A DNA stretch of 64,000 bases from NCBI RefSeq assembly GCF_035083965.1, contig NC_089732.1, positions 7,751,383 to 7,815,382 of the forward strand, in the 5' to 3' direction. Of the stretch, positions 25,601 through 36,112 are shown in pieces. This stretch comes from Branchiostoma lanceolatum. Its lineage: Eukaryota > Chordata > Leptocardii > Amphioxiformes > Branchiostomatidae. The notes below the pieces were generated by a model. The model worked only from the letters and a program-made list of their open reading frames with translations, was not told the DNA's origin and searched no databases. Both the position numbers and the translations under genes were made by a program. How positions within the stretch are numbered: the first letter of the stretch is position 1; every line of letters begins with the position of its first letter.

Positions 25601-25717
25601 CACATTGTTTCTGTGTTTGTTGACATGTTTGTTTACTCCCTTGCAGGCCACAGTCTGTCCTTACTATGGGACTCCACCAACTGCATCGCCATCATTCCAG
25701 GACGTCCAGGAAGATAA
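16700..25717 (+). CDS. DCAF15: DCAF15, CUL4-DDB1 ubiquitin ligase substrate receptor
   Basis: Substrate-receptor subunit of a nuclear CRL4 E3 ligase, the target of aryl-sulfonamide molecular glues in humans. Exons: 16712-16768 (an in-frame ATG also at 16700), 17586-17707, 18145-18358, 18794-18900, 19534-19661, 20270-21967, 22490-22602, 22747-22875, 23344-23414, 23964-24019, 24343-24400, 25018-25130, 25647-25717; 978 aa from the inner ATG against about 600 in human. Landmarks: HVFLGFTKDGQFVLSYT, VSQVRLFAEEDIPTDVYLLV, the CxxC...CxxH zinc site (C196, C199, C223, H226), CLRHSFTLHTKYEL, FTDYDMQIIDVCPD, YQTSFTAAWDLNTG. Excess length lies in exon 6, a low-complexity insert with two tandem-repeat blocks where human also has a disordered loop. 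Intron 4 needs either a GC donor at 18901 or a GT donor at 18919; both keep frame. Confidence 0.94.
16709..16720 (+). promoter_or_regulatory. YY1-type motif at the DCAF15 start codon
   Basis: AAAATGGCGGCC fits the AANATGGCGGC consensus. It favours the ATG at 16712 over the in-frame ATG at 16700. A second perfect CAAGATGGCGGCC lies in intron 1 at 17431-17443. Confidence 0.5.
17699..17965 (+). repeat. 26-bp minisatellite carrying the DCAF15 exon 2 splice donor
   Basis: About ten copies of a 26-base unit around GCATGATGGGTAGGTTG start at 17699, 17725, 17758, 17797, 17823, 17849, 17875, 17901 and 17931, with a last degenerate one near 17955. The first copy includes the real end of exon 2 and its donor (ATGG|GTAGGT, exon end 17707); several later copies keep that donor word intact. 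Confidence 0.9.
18398..18768 (-). mobile_element. tRNA-derived SINE
   Basis: On the minus strand a tRNA-like head has an A box (GTGGCTCAATCAGTAGG) and a B box (GATTCAAAACC). A central block complementary to GTGCCTTTCCCAAGGGCACA resembles the body of many animal SINEs. The 3' end is an ATTATTATTATC tail. ATTATG occurs at both edges as a possible target duplication. It fills most of DCAF15 intron 3. Confidence 0.75.
19842..20010. repeat. Long fold-back element in DCAF15 intron 5
   Basis: Imperfect arms of about 70 bases (19842-19913 and 19936-20010) share CGATGTCTATC, CAGACACCTTCTTC, ACTGGAGTACTGCTTCTCAC and ATAGCGG/CCGCTAT. The ATTAGCAGGTGA/CATCGAAACGTT style end recurs at 42540-42640. Confidence 0.85.
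20449..20670 (+). repeat. 33-bp coding tandem repeat in DCAF15 exon 6
   Basis: Six full units and a partial seventh encode an 11-residue motif, T-G-G-E-D-R-D-Q-S-I-H and variants (residues about 270-340). Units stay in frame and differ mostly at codons 1-3 and 6-8. Confidence 0.92.
21313..21880 (+). repeat. 87-bp coding tandem repeat in DCAF15 exon 6
   Basis: Four near-identical 29-residue units begin at 21481, 21568, 21655 and 21742 (SDLLSAASDSTTRYSTTVDS then RTPEGHAQP). A fifth partial unit starts at 21829, and two degenerate units precede at about 21313-21480. Near-identity at the DNA level indicates recent expansion or homogenisation. Confidence 0.93.
22044..22216. repeat. Inverted-repeat element family A, degraded copy
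   Basis: Begins TACTGTAAATGCC and carries the internal TTTGCGGTGGTTTTAAATTC word; in DCAF15 intron 6. Confidence 0.55.
23608..23830. repeat. Inverted-repeat element family B
   Basis: Ends TACTGTGATACTT ... AAGTGAATTACAGTA with internal CTTTATGTTCACTGTTTTCA. A shorter copy is at 25416-25533. In DCAF15 intron 9. Confidence 0.7.
24402..24612. repeat. Inverted-repeat element family A abutting DCAF15 exon 11
   Basis: Ends TACTGTAAATGCAG ... AAATGCATTTACAG. The first base of the element is the T of the intron 11 GT donor (exon ends 24400). Confidence 0.8.
25416..25533. repeat. Inverted-repeat element family B, short copy
   Basis: Ends TACTGTAATTCTTG ... AAGTGAATCACAGTA, with the shared centre TTTATGTTCACTGTTTTCAC; in DCAF15 intron 12. 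Confidence 0.75.
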
Positions 25718-26530
25718 AAACATGTAACCTTCTCAGTCACCGATCTGTTCTGTTAACGTTTTGCCCACTACATGTCCAAATTACTAGTACTAATTAGTCT
25801 CAAGGACCCGTCCTTCCATCCCAGGACGGAAATTTGCTTGTTAGAATGGAAAAAATTTCGCTCCATCCATTCAAAAGTCTGAACTTCATAACATGAAATT
25901 GATGAAAAAGTACTTTCATTAGATTAAAATGACAGATGTAACAACTAAAATCAACAACATCGGCTCCCAAACATTGAGTGGGACAGGACAAAATCTAAAG
26001 CTAGAGACAGCCCTGCTTAGTATATACTTACTTAGGCCTACTTGCCCATCCGTCCAAATGCAGTGTACAATTTATGGCAATCGTTAGCCTATCTGTGCTT
26101 TGGTTCAAAATTAACAATTCAGAAGAATATAGACTAAAACGTTCTAATGTGTGCAAAGCACAAGAAGGGTTTCTTCATTCACATTGTGTTAAAAATCATT
26201 CTAACATGTGAATTAAATAAGCAAGTTGATGTCTGGCTCTACCTCTACTAGTATTCAGTGATTAGTAGCATTCTGTACATTTTGGGTATGCCGACTTCAG
26301 TAGTTCATGAAATATCATTAAAACGTTACTTTTAAGTACAAGTATGAGTGGACAATGATCTTAATAGCCCTTGTTTCTTATCGGAGTCCTTTAGAAAATA
26401 CCTCTCCTAGTGAGAGGAATCTAAAATCCTTTGGCAGTTCCATTCTTCAATACTCTCACTGGTAACCTTGATTTATAATCTTATTCTAGCAAACATTTAT
26501 TTCCTTCGCCATGTGTTTGCTTTGCACCAG
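25718..26530. other. Tail-to-tail spacer between DCAF15 and the caspase
   Basis: Holds the 3' ends of two convergent genes. No ORF or repeat that I recognise. A minus-strand AATAAA about 30 bases past the caspase stop (near 26495-26500) could serve that gene. Confidence 0.5.
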
Positions 26531-29500
26531 TCAAGTGTTTTGCTGACATTGAAGGAAGAGTTTTTTCCGGAGAAACACACGCGTCTCCGCGGCCTGCTTG
26601 ATTATACGCAGTGATCCATCCACGTCTATCGAAGCATTGCAGTTGGCGACCTCGTGTCGGACACGTGTGAAGAGGGTGTCAATGTCCTCATCTCGGCCGT
26701 GTTCATCAAACACCTTCACAACACTCTGAATCAGGACCGATCTGCAGAAGACAAAATGTACAGTCCCACATGTAACTATTCTTCAATCCAGTTAAACTTA
26801 TTGAAGAGCTAAACTTCAATTCCACTGTTTGTTTGTTTTTAACTTCAATTTTACCACAAAACAAGGCTCATCAGAGCCACTCACATGTTTGAGGTTATTG
26901 TACTAGACTGTGATGACAGATGTTTGTTCACCTTTGACTTGAAAAGTATAAGATTGTGACAAGACTCGAGGTACAGTTTCTATAATCATAGGTTCAATGA
27001 ATGAATGAATATCTTTTATTTATATACCAAATGAATCTAATGCAATACAGTATAAACATTGAGAATTCCCCCCACTATTTTCAACAAGTACATTTAGTAA
27101 TAGACCATGGATTGACATCCCATTCTTAGACTGCAACCATGTATGTTAGCATGCTTTTTCACAAACCCAAATGCTCAGTGTTAGGTGGCTTACCCCTCCA
27201 GACTGTGCCTGAGAGCCTTCCTGCCATCAGCACAGGCAAACAGGATGACGGAGTCAGAGTCTGTGGGCTGTAGACTTTGCTCTACTTCTACCCAGTCGAC
27301 CTGGAGCTGTAATGCATGAATGAGTTACTAGTTTTACTTCCAAATATTTAAACCCCGAGAAAGTTTTCTTTACCTTTCTTCTAATCAAAACTTAGCCAGA
27401 GGTCTACTCTAACTCTACTCTGCTCTAACTAAACAGGATGACACTCAGGCAAATCAAAATTACATGTAGCAATCAAACCAAAAAAACTTACAATATGCAT
27501 GCAACCTCTTGGCTTGATGTAATTAGTAGCTATTGCACCAATCAAATGGCTTGTATCAACTGTGGTATGTACCAAAGAAGTTCATAAAACCCTAGATGTT
27601 TATAACTTCACAGTAGATGTTTTCTTAACCTTCACTATGTTTAGGTAGTCTTTTGGTACCAAGTAATTGTTGGTATTAGGGTTAGGTGGCAGGAAGAAGG
27701 TCTGAGGCTTCTTCACTGGTCAAACCAGAGAGGAGAACTTACATCTTCATCATGGACCATCTCATCACTGTCGGACACAGATGAGTCACTGTCTTCGTCC
27801 TCTGGGTCATCACTGGGTCGTGAAGCATCTGCTCTCCACCGGCCGAAGTCCAGCTCACCTGATCAGGTAAGGTTATATATTTACCACTCAATTGTAACAC
27901 TGTCCTCTATTTTGTACTATGCATATGTTTAATCATTGTTGCCATACATTGTACTGTGTACCATTGTTGTGCAATAAAGGTCTTTTAAATTTAGACTACA
28001 GATCTCTAAACTGATATGAATAGTGTTCTGTACTAGTACATGATTATTGTGTTTTGCTTGACCTTGATGGTAAAAAGTATTTTTATGTTTAATATCAAGG
28101 AAGGGAAACATTGTTTTTGCTCTGTTTGGTCTTCCTTCCAAACACATACATGTAAGGTCAATGACCTGGACTAGAAGGCTGTTGCCATGGCTACTGGTAA
28201 TGTCAGCCTGTGTTGTTCGATTACATAATGAAGCAAGTGGCAGGACACAGCTGGAGGGGTTGGTCACCATGTATATGAATGTGTTAGTAAGAATGGTTAC
28301 CTTTCTATTTTTCCCATTTTTTCTGCAAAGACTGCATTGCAACCATACAGCAGTTCTGGTGTCCTATTGTAACTTTGACTCTTCTAGGAACAACTTTAAT
28401 TCTTAAAATCCATGACATCATAGGTGTACATATCAAAGCCCCCTCACCTCCCCTACACATCTGCATGATGAATATCTTGGGACAGGCAATGCTGGAGCTG
28501 ATGATAGGTCTGAAGATATCTTGGTTTAACTTGACACCCCTCCAGTCCGTACCCATGGCGTCGGCACCAGAACCGTGTGTCATGACAGAGACCAGTAGAC
28601 AGGTGGAGTAGCTGTGGTCTTTTGTCTCGACAAACTTTCGAATGGCCTTCTTCATCTCCTAAAAAGGAAGGGTAGATTCATAAATGTCAAGGGAGTTTCT
28701 TCTGCCTTTTTTAACCCTCAGTCTGCTAAGGTAGCCGTTTGGCACTACATTTGTATTGATTATGAGGCTAGGCAGCAGCAAGGAGGTCTATATAACCTCC
28801 TTGGTAGCAGGGAGAAGGTTAATACGTGATGGATTCTACTTTTCTAGCATAGAGGTAATCTTTTGAATATTTGAATCTTTCTCTGCTGGCAACTATTTTG
28901 CGTTGGCTAACAGCTACCTAGCAGAGAAAAGGATAAAACAATGAAAGTGAAAATAATATCTTATAACTGATCATCTCAGCTTTAAAGGTACTACAAATGA
29001 TTCCATAGTTTTCTGCACAAATTCTGTTACACAGGGTTAACAATACAAATGTCTTAAAAAGCCTACTCACTGTGGAGTTGAGGTTCAGTTTTGTGGTGAC
29101 CTTGAACCCAAGCTTCTTTAGAACCTGCTCAAGGTCGTGACTGTCCTTCTCCATGCCCCTGCGGTTCTCCTGGTGCCTTGTGGGAAACTTGATGTTGTTG
29201 ATGATCAGAGCTCTGCCGACCATCCTTCCCAAAGGGTAGGTCTGAAGAAAAAACATTCATTGAAAGTTAGAAACATTCTAAAATGTCCCTGAAAAGGTCA
29301 CATTTAAACAAGCTATAGAGCAAATACTTTTAGCAATCATAACATATCATTACAATATGTTGTTTGCAATGTGCAATCAGATACAAGGTCACAATAGCTT
29401 CTATTTTTTTGACCACAAATGAAGTGTACATTGTAAGGCTGGGTTGTCACTGCATGTACTAGGTACAAATTCTAGACCGGACTGCAAGCAATTTCATTTC

Positions 29501-32054
29501 CAACTCAGTGCATTTTGATGCGCATGCACCGAAATGTAGACAGTAACAGCTTAAGTTTGTAAGGCACTGCTGTATGGTAGCTATGTGCTTAATCTTCATT
29601 TGGGAAAGTATCAATCTGTCCCAGGATGGATACTGCTCTACACCTATGCTTAGGGGGCACTGCTGTGCCTGTACCTACTGGTGGTGGTGCTCTGTTAGCT
29701 GCTGCTGGGGTTGTCTCCTGTACATGGATGCCCTGGCCATGGTTGGGAGTGTGTATGGATCCTTGGGGTGGAGCAGCATCTACGGCAAAGAAGGCAACAT
29801 CATATCATCTTCAAACATCAGGCTAGGGTCTAGAGCCCATTTGATGTCTCAGGCTGACAAATCTGAAAGAACTTTGCTTGACTCACCTGCTTCTGCCTGG
29901 ACTGGATATGAGTAGCTCTCTTGATCTCCTTCCTCAACATCCATGTCCATAGTCTCTTGAACGGGTGCACCAGTTCCTCTGCGGACTACGGAAAGAATAT
30001 ACTGTAATTCTTGATTTGTTAACAGCAACTTAATTTTAGCTATTTTAGCGGTCACTAGTCTACCGCTAAAATTTCATCATCGCAAATGTTTGATCACCAA
30101 CATTTGTGACAATGATGTTTGTTTCCACCGTTAAAATTGAATGCCGTGAACTACTCACTTTTCCCCAAACTGCTTAAATTATACCAACTGCAATATTGAA
30201 TAGAGTTACAGTAAATCAGGGAAAACGTTTCATGAATCTATTTAACAACCTATATGTCTGGAGTGCATATATGGAGATTTTTCTGGCTAACAAGCAAGGA
30301 CAAAATAAAGAGCCTTAACCCACATCTGCAGAAAACCCACATTTTGACCATAATATCAAAGACCCCTCCATAAGACTACATCACAGTGTGTAATGTTTCA
30401 GTCCTTAACTCCTCAGGCCACTTTTTATGAACTGTCTGTGGTTAGTTAGGGAGCTTTGACTCCATATTAACTTCAAACCAATGAAATAGAGTAAAACGAG
30501 GCATACCTATGAAATCCCCATCCATAACTTTCTCAGCCAGGTCCACCCGATTGACTTCTCTCAGAGCCTGGACCAACTGTACCACCTAGAGCAAACAGTT
30601 TTCACTCTTCATTTCAACATCCTTCATGCAACCATTCACCTTGTAAAAAATGAATCGCCCAGGTATCCAAAGATCAAAGAAAAAAGTGCTTTTTTTCATG
30701 CCATAATGATGAAGTTGTAACCATTGACTCAAGTTCTTTTCTTTGACTGACCCTGTTATGCATTAATTTTTGCATAAGTTGTTGAAATTACAATGTTCAT
30801 TATGATGTGATTGGTATGTGCTCAAGGATGTCCCTGTATCTCAACTGGTGGCAGCCTTACAGTTGAGATCCTGGTTCCAATTAGTTGGTTACTAGGAGAC
30901 CCTGGTTTAATCCTGGGAATGGCATCTCGGTTGGGACTACACGTGTCTTTCGGGGCGTAAAATGGGGTCGGGAGATCATGGACATACCTTGAGCACGTTA
31001 AAGGGGAAGCTTAATGGATAGCAACTCCTCCCTGTTAAAATGTATCCTAGCTGCTACTGAAACAGCAAGGAAACTTGCTGCCTTATCTGCCACTCGTGAC
31101 TAGGCACTACAAGGGCCTGAATGTAATGAACAAACAATATGTGCTCACCTGTGCCTCGGGGCCTCTGTCTGCTGTTTTCCTTTGCCACATGACCAACATG
31201 TCAACAATGGCTCTCTCCATATCCCGGGGATGATTGGCATCACAGAGGTCCACCTTTACCTTTGGCAGACCCAGGAAGATACCGAGGCTACGCCACTCAT
31301 TCCCCAGTTCATCAGCCAGACGTGTCAGAGCTACCACTGACAACATGGCCTGTTCTGTGGGGATGCATGAGGGGATGAGAATTGTGTTAAGGTACAGCTA
31401 CAGTGATCAGATAAGTGATGACAGAAAGATGGAACAAAAGGAGGGATGAAGGAAGGACAAATGAACAAATGGACAAATGAATGGATATGAAGGAATGATT
31501 TAATGACACTTAAAATGATTAGTAAAAGAACCACTGTTATATGTATGTCTAATGACTTAAACCTATAGAACCAAAGAGGTTTAAAATCAGTGATTTTAAA
31601 CCTCCTTGATAGAACATAGAATGGTATACTGCTCAGAAGAAGGGTATAAGAACATAGAAGGGTATACTGCATTATGATACTGCTCAGATACCATTGAATT
31701 AGTCAAGAGTCATATTAGGGATGTCTCTGTAGCTCAACTGGTAGCAGCCTCACAGTTGAGGTCCTGGGTCCAATTACATGTAGTTGGAACCAGGAGACCC
31801 CAGTTAACGTTCAAATCCAGGGAAGGGCATCCTTATTGGAGCTGCATTTGTCGTTCAGAAGGGACATAATATGGGGGTCCCATGGTCGAGGAGGTGCCTC
31901 GAGCATGTTGAAAGGCACTACAACAGTCTCATTACTCAGGAACCTACTGGCTGTACTTCAGATCAATATTACAAACCATTGTGTTACTGTAGGATGGAAT
32001 AATTAGATACTTGAAAATTGTCCTGAGGGTCTCACCTGAAGTTACACCTGCCAT
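26531..32054 (-). CDS. Death-domain caspase (initiator-type cysteine protease)
   Basis: Cytosolic apoptotic protease. Coding exons: 32036-32054, 31149-31354, 30507-30585, 29887-29985, 29679-29779, 29071-29241, 28448-28658, 27743-27858, 27194-27306, 26531-26741; 441 aa. Residues about 8-101 form a Death domain (LADELGNEWRSLGIFLGL, then AIVDMLVMWQR and VVQLVQALREVNRVDLAEKV). A Pro/Ala/acid-rich linker (102-168) follows. The p20 part has GRALIINN, the catalytic histidine in SVMTHG (H253) and the catalytic cysteine in QMCRG (C293; usual form QACRG). An Asp/Ser-rich interdomain linker (DDPEDEDSDSSVSDSDE) precedes p10, which ends FLRKKLFL. The S1-pocket motif usually SWR reads ALR. Vertebrate caspases carry CARD or DED prodomains, so this architecture is invertebrate-like. 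The donor at 29678 (CCA|GTAGGT) is the weakest junction. Confidence 0.9.
30000..30211. repeat. Degraded inverted-repeat element next to caspase exon 4
   Basis: Starts TACTGTAATTCTTG, as in family B, and contains TTAGCGG/CCGCTAA palindromic words; its right end near GAGTTACAGTA is uncertain. It lies only about 14 bases upstream (gene sense) of the exon 4 acceptor. Confidence 0.45.
30822..31110 (+). mobile_element. tRNA-derived SINE, copy 1 of the caspase introns
   Basis: The head GTATCTCAACTGGTGGCAGC matches a tRNA A box; TTTAATCC lies where the B box is expected. It ends before a TAATGAAC-rich tail. It shares its head and the GGCACTACAA word with the copy at 31708-31985. In caspase intron 2. 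Confidence 0.65.
31708..31985 (+). mobile_element. tRNA-derived SINE, copy 2 of the caspase introns
   Basis: A box TAGCTCAACTGG and B box GTTCAAATCC are both readable, spaced somewhat wider than in a plain tRNA. In caspase intron 1, same orientation as copy 1. Confidence 0.7.
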
Positions 32055-32201
32055 CTGTTCAGCAGCACTGCACACAGGACCTCTAGAAAAACCTGCTGGT
32101 TTTCTCAATGCTGCTGTTCATATGCATACACCATTGGGTTTTTTTGGGGCTACCCTTCCTTGGTGGCCTCTCACTCTTGTGTTCCAACAGTTCTTGTGGG
32201 T
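32055..32201 (-). other. Probable 5' UTR part of the first caspase coding exon, with upstream ATGs
   Basis: A good acceptor (CTTTTCTGTGCAG) precedes 32201. Between it and the chosen ATG are two in-frame-with-each-other ATGs opening a short upstream ORF, and a stop in the caspase frame, which supports the ATG at 32054. A strong donor at 33008 (CAACAG|GTGAGTAA) suggests a further leader exon just right of it. Confidence 0.5.
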
Positions 32202-34853
32202 CTGCACAGAAAAGAAAACGTTGTAGTCAAGAATGACTGAGCAGAAAAACATTCTGTAGTACCGGTAATAGGCCGAAAATTTGCACGATTTGGGATTGAA
32301 TGAAACTGGCACCTATTAAATGTTTGCATGTGTGCTGGTGATGAACTTACCGAGCCTTGACGACTAAAGAGATAGGGTCTTAAGAATCAAAAGATTAAAA
32401 TATACTTGGCCCTCAGTAAAAGCAGCTTAAGCGTCTCCAGTCTATATGATAAACGTCAGAGAGGCTTTACTTTATATATGTCGTCACCAGTATGATTAAT
32501 CGTGTGGTTTCCCCTCTCTGTGGACCGCTTGAGAAAATTACGGCACACTCTGACATTTTCAGCTCTGATTGCATCCACTTTACAGGTCATGACCGGTACT
32601 TTCCGTGTCAATCAGTTCAACACCAGGGGAATGAGATTGACACATGCCCTATTAAACTCCCAGAACATACACTAGACTAAAGTATAACATAGGAAGTTTG
32701 ACACACTTACATGGCCATGGGTCCGAAACCCGGAAGTAACGTTACCAAATTCGTGTGTCTCCGATTGGCGAGTGTTGTTGCCCCAGTCCTTGCAGAACAA
32801 CAACTTTCCTAGGGCCTTACAGAGTAAATTTCTTGTCACACGTCTTCTAGAGCAACAGAAACACTCTTTTTGTAGACAAGAAAGCCGGGAACTCTGTTGT
32901 GTTACTTTGGAAATCCCCCGTCTGAGTCGGCAGGGTCCTGGGTCAGCCGCGTTGCACCATGGGATATAAGCAAGGTGTATCGAGTCACGTGACTGAAGGA
33001 TTACTCACCTGTTGAGTTTCACACCTAGTTTCACATATCGCTATTAAGCTGTTCCAGTGGGTTTAATGAGAAAATACGCAACTTTGATGGCCGCACATCC
33101 AGTAAACAATTTGAAACTGTTTCTATAATACAAGCACACATGTCCTTATTTAGGCCTAGGGAAAATGTTACATTTTTCGATAGCGTTCGTGTATGTGTCG
33201 GTCTGTCTGTCAACACGATTTTGCCCCCCCCCCCAGTGGCTTTCTATGGTACTGCAGTGGAACTTCTGGCTTTGATACCTCGTGTTCTAGACAAGGGTAC
33301 TGTCGCGAGCTTTGGTTGGTAGCTGTTGTTTTTGTTTTTGTTGTTTTTTCCTTGCTATTGTTGTTTTTAGATTTCGGCCTAAGTGATCCAGCAAATAACG
33401 TTACAGTTTATCAATGTAAAAGAAATGAAATAAATCAGGCCTCCGGTATTTTCAACATCATATTGTCATTGTACTTAACTTATAAAGTTGCATACCTATG
33501 AGAAGTGCACACTCACTCCAACCCTCAGGCAAATGCTTCTCTTAACTAAAGTGGTTGTTGTGGGCGTGTGTTTATTTGAACAAACCGCAAAAGAGGAAGC
33601 TTAAGTAACAGTTAGTTGATCTAGAGTCAATACACTGATAGAAAACGGATTGGAATGGACACAAAAACTCTTCTACGTCCGTTTTTAGTGTCTTTCATTC
33701 GCCGTAAGACCATAGAGATTTGCGTTGCTGTCTCGTACGATATATTGCCATAGTAGTCCAGCTAAACTTCAAGCCTCCATAATACAATATGTAAATATAA
33801 GGGGACGCTGACCTCCGATCGCGACCTAGAAACAATTTACAGCCTTGACATTTGTAATGTGCCACTATTGCAAAGAAAATACGTTTACAACAGATTAAAA
33901 GCATTCAGTTCACAAATCTTATAATTTGATTATATTACCTTCCTCGCAAGTGTTTTTTTTTTTAAATCTTCCCAACTGTATGAGGAGTTCTGCTTCCCTG
34001 TATGAAAAGGCCTAGGAAGGAAGACAACACGCACACGCATAGTAGAGGGTCACGGCAGGTACTTTTGGCGCGCGTGACGCAACGAAACCAGGGAGACCGC
34101 ATATAGCTAGGGTGTATAGTTACGTGTCAATCACACGACTACCTCCCCCCGTACCTTCGTAAGAAAACAGGGCCGGTCCATTTTCGAAGGGAAGGCCGCC
34201 AGTCACAGTTTAGGGACTAACAAATAAACGGAGGCGGTACAGCTAATACAGTATATGTGTGGTTACGAAATCTGAAATCTCACTCTAGGAACTGGGCTTA
34301 CCCCTGTTATTATCAATGGGTGGGCGCGATAACGAAAATGAAAGGGGGCGGAGACGCATTTACAAGTACGCAGTAAGTTTCAGGTAGAATTACACATGTT
34401 GTGTAAGCATACTCTATCAAGGATTTTATTACAACGGTTAACAAAAGAACTAGAAAAGAATCCATTTATTTAAAGATATGTAAAGGTTTTGACATATAAC
34501 GTTTACATGTGGTACATACCTATTACTGACATTTCACTGTGCACGGTTCCCTTATGTAAGTTACGATTTCAAGTAGACGTAAAATGTGATAACAGTACTG
34601 TTGACGTAAGAGTTACACAATTGTCTCACATACGTACACTGAAGTGTTTTGTTACAAGCCCAGTGGTAAATCAACGAAGAAATCTTACGAAAACCCCTTG
34701 GGTGTGTCGAGCAACAACATCACACTGTATTTTGAACGAAGCCCCGTGGCAACTATGTAAATTAAACACACACGGAAGAATTTGACAACTTTCACTTTTG
34801 CCTTCGTGCGACATCTTGGAAGACACCAATCCTTTTAGTGAAGCGTACATTGT
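32202..34853. other. Caspase upstream region and SOCS 3' flank
   Basis: No coding gene was recognised. Candidate non-coding leader exons of the caspase end at strong minus-strand donors near 33008 and 33953. The 34020-34350 stretch is richer in CpG and contains an ISRE-like word. An ORF at 34489-34785 has no recognisable domain. Confidence 0.4.
34334..34343 (+). promoter_or_regulatory. ISRE/IRF-type site
   Basis: GAAAATGAAA fits the GAAANNGAAA interferon-response consensus, beside a GGGGGCGGAG GC box. It lies upstream of the caspase in a CpG-richer stretch; linkage to that promoter is inference. Confidence 0.3.
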
Positions 34854-35426
34854 TCAATAACTGTACGGGTAGTCCCTGAGATACCGTTTTAGCGCTGGTG
34901 GCAAGGGAAGTTGTCCTATGTCGTTCTCAGACGTGTGGAGGTTTATGAGTGTTCGGCAAGAATGCTGTAAACTCGGGACCGAGTGTCTCAAAGGTTTTAT
35001 CAGCTTTACCACGACTTCTCTTCTCCCCGTAGGCTCGAGCCAGTAATGCTTCCCCCCTCCTCGTAAAGAGTCCCTCCTGTAGTAATCGATCAGTCTCAGG
35101 ACGCAGGTAAATTCCGGTGTATCCGAGTCGACGTCTGAGTCCAACTTGAAATGCCCGTCCACGTATTGGACACGGACGCTTGTCGTTCCCCTTGTAGTCT
35201 TCACGCTCAGACTGAACAGAAAGGCACAGTTCTCGCTGTCTCGTATCAAGAACGTCCCGACGTCCTGGGAACGGAGGGCGGTCTTCGCCTGTTTCCCCGA
35301 TAATGCTCCCCAGTACCAGCAGCTAGCGTGTAAGGCTTGTACGGTCTTACCGATCCGCTGCAAGTCCAGCTCGGTGCTGCGAGCGGCCTCCACCGAGAGA
35401 GTGGGCGGGGGACTCCCGGAGGTCAT
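34854..35426 (-). CDS. SOCS2: CISH/SOCS2-type suppressor of cytokine signalling
   Basis: Intronless 190-aa protein that dampens JAK-STAT signalling by binding phosphotyrosine on cytokine receptors and recruiting an Elongin B/C-Cullin 5 ubiquitin ligase. The SH2 domain starts at WYWG (37-40); GTFLIRDSE carries the phosphate-binding arginine (R62); LSVKTTRGTTSVRVQY and FKLDS follow. The SOCS box (about 149-190) has the BC box SLQHSCRTLI and the Cul5 box LPLPPALKRYL. The short N-terminus lacks a kinase-inhibitory region, as in CISH and SOCS2, and wording such as SVKTTRG is closest to CISH. An amphioxus gene would be ancestral to both vertebrate genes, so the symbol is approximate. The start is the only ATG upstream of WYWG in this frame. 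Confidence 0.93.
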   Translation of the reverse strand: MTSGSPPPTLSVEAARSTELDLQRIGKTVQALHASCWYWGALSGKQAKTALRSQDVGTFLIRDSENCAFLFSLSVKTTRGTTSVRVQYVDGHFKLDSDVDSDTPEFTCVLRLIDYYRRDSLRGGGKHYWLEPTGRREVVVKLIKPLRHSVPSLQHSCRTLINLHTSENDIGQLPLPPALKRYLRDYPYSY

Positions 35427-35957
35427 TGTAGCACGTTATTCCCGCTCCCCATGTTACCGAGGACGTACAAAAAGCTCCTGAAGTGATACACTCACAAGTG
35501 TGGGCCGCACTCGGAAAGTTGGCCACTTTAAAACCTTGGCACAGGAAAGAAGTTGAAGGTCATGGTTCCCGGTCGGTCCTCTTGGGAACGTCGGTTAGCC
35601 ACACGTATTCCATTACGCTTACCGCTTCACCAGGGAATGTGAGTTTGGGTCCCGTGCCAGCTGGAAGAGTCGAGGCGAAATGTCAGGAGTTGTACCGACC
35701 AGCCCACGCATTGAGGTCCGAAACGCACAGGGCTGTCAGAGACTCAGACGGCTCAACAGTCCAACAAAGTCCGCTCGCTGAAACGGCCACGAAACCGAGT
35801 CGTCTCCAGATCTAGGGTTTCGGTCGTTTCTTTTGACAACACGTCAATAGCGATCTGGCCAAGAGAGACGTGCGACGACTATGGCAGACTCCTTCCAGAT
35901 CCTTTGCTGCTTTTGCGGTCCTTTCTGCAGTTGTTCTAAAAGTGTCTTGGACGCGTA

Positions 35958-35967
35958 TGAATATTTA
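35958..35967 (-). promoter_or_regulatory. Possible TATA-like element of the SOCS gene
   Basis: The minus strand reads ATAAATATTC, about 530 bases upstream of the ATG and just downstream (gene sense) of both STAT sites. Position is plausible; function is a guess. Confidence 0.25.
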
Positions 35968-35983
35968 TTATCACTATATCCTG

Positions 35984-35992
35984 TTCCCAGAA
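35984..35992. promoter_or_regulatory. STAT (GAS) site upstream of the SOCS gene
   Basis: TTCCCAGAA, a perfect TTCN3GAA element, 558 bases upstream of the start codon. Confidence 0.6.
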
Positions 35993-36103
35993 CTGCGTAC
36001 AAGTACGACTGACATTCAACTTTAACCCGACTACCTCTTTGCCCTTTCCTTTGTTTGAGCCTGCCATAAATGGCAGTCGTGTTTCCATCTCGCTACTACA
36101 GAA

Positions 36104-36112
36104 TTCCAGGAA
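36104..36112. promoter_or_regulatory. Second STAT (GAS) site upstream of the SOCS gene
   Basis: TTCCAGGAA, again a perfect TTCN3GAA element, 112 bases from the first site. Paired STAT sites are typical of vertebrate CISH and SOCS promoters. Confidence 0.6.

Noticed and set aside
34489-34785. 98-residue plus-strand ORF near the SOCS gene
   Set aside because: No start context, domain or conservation evidence.
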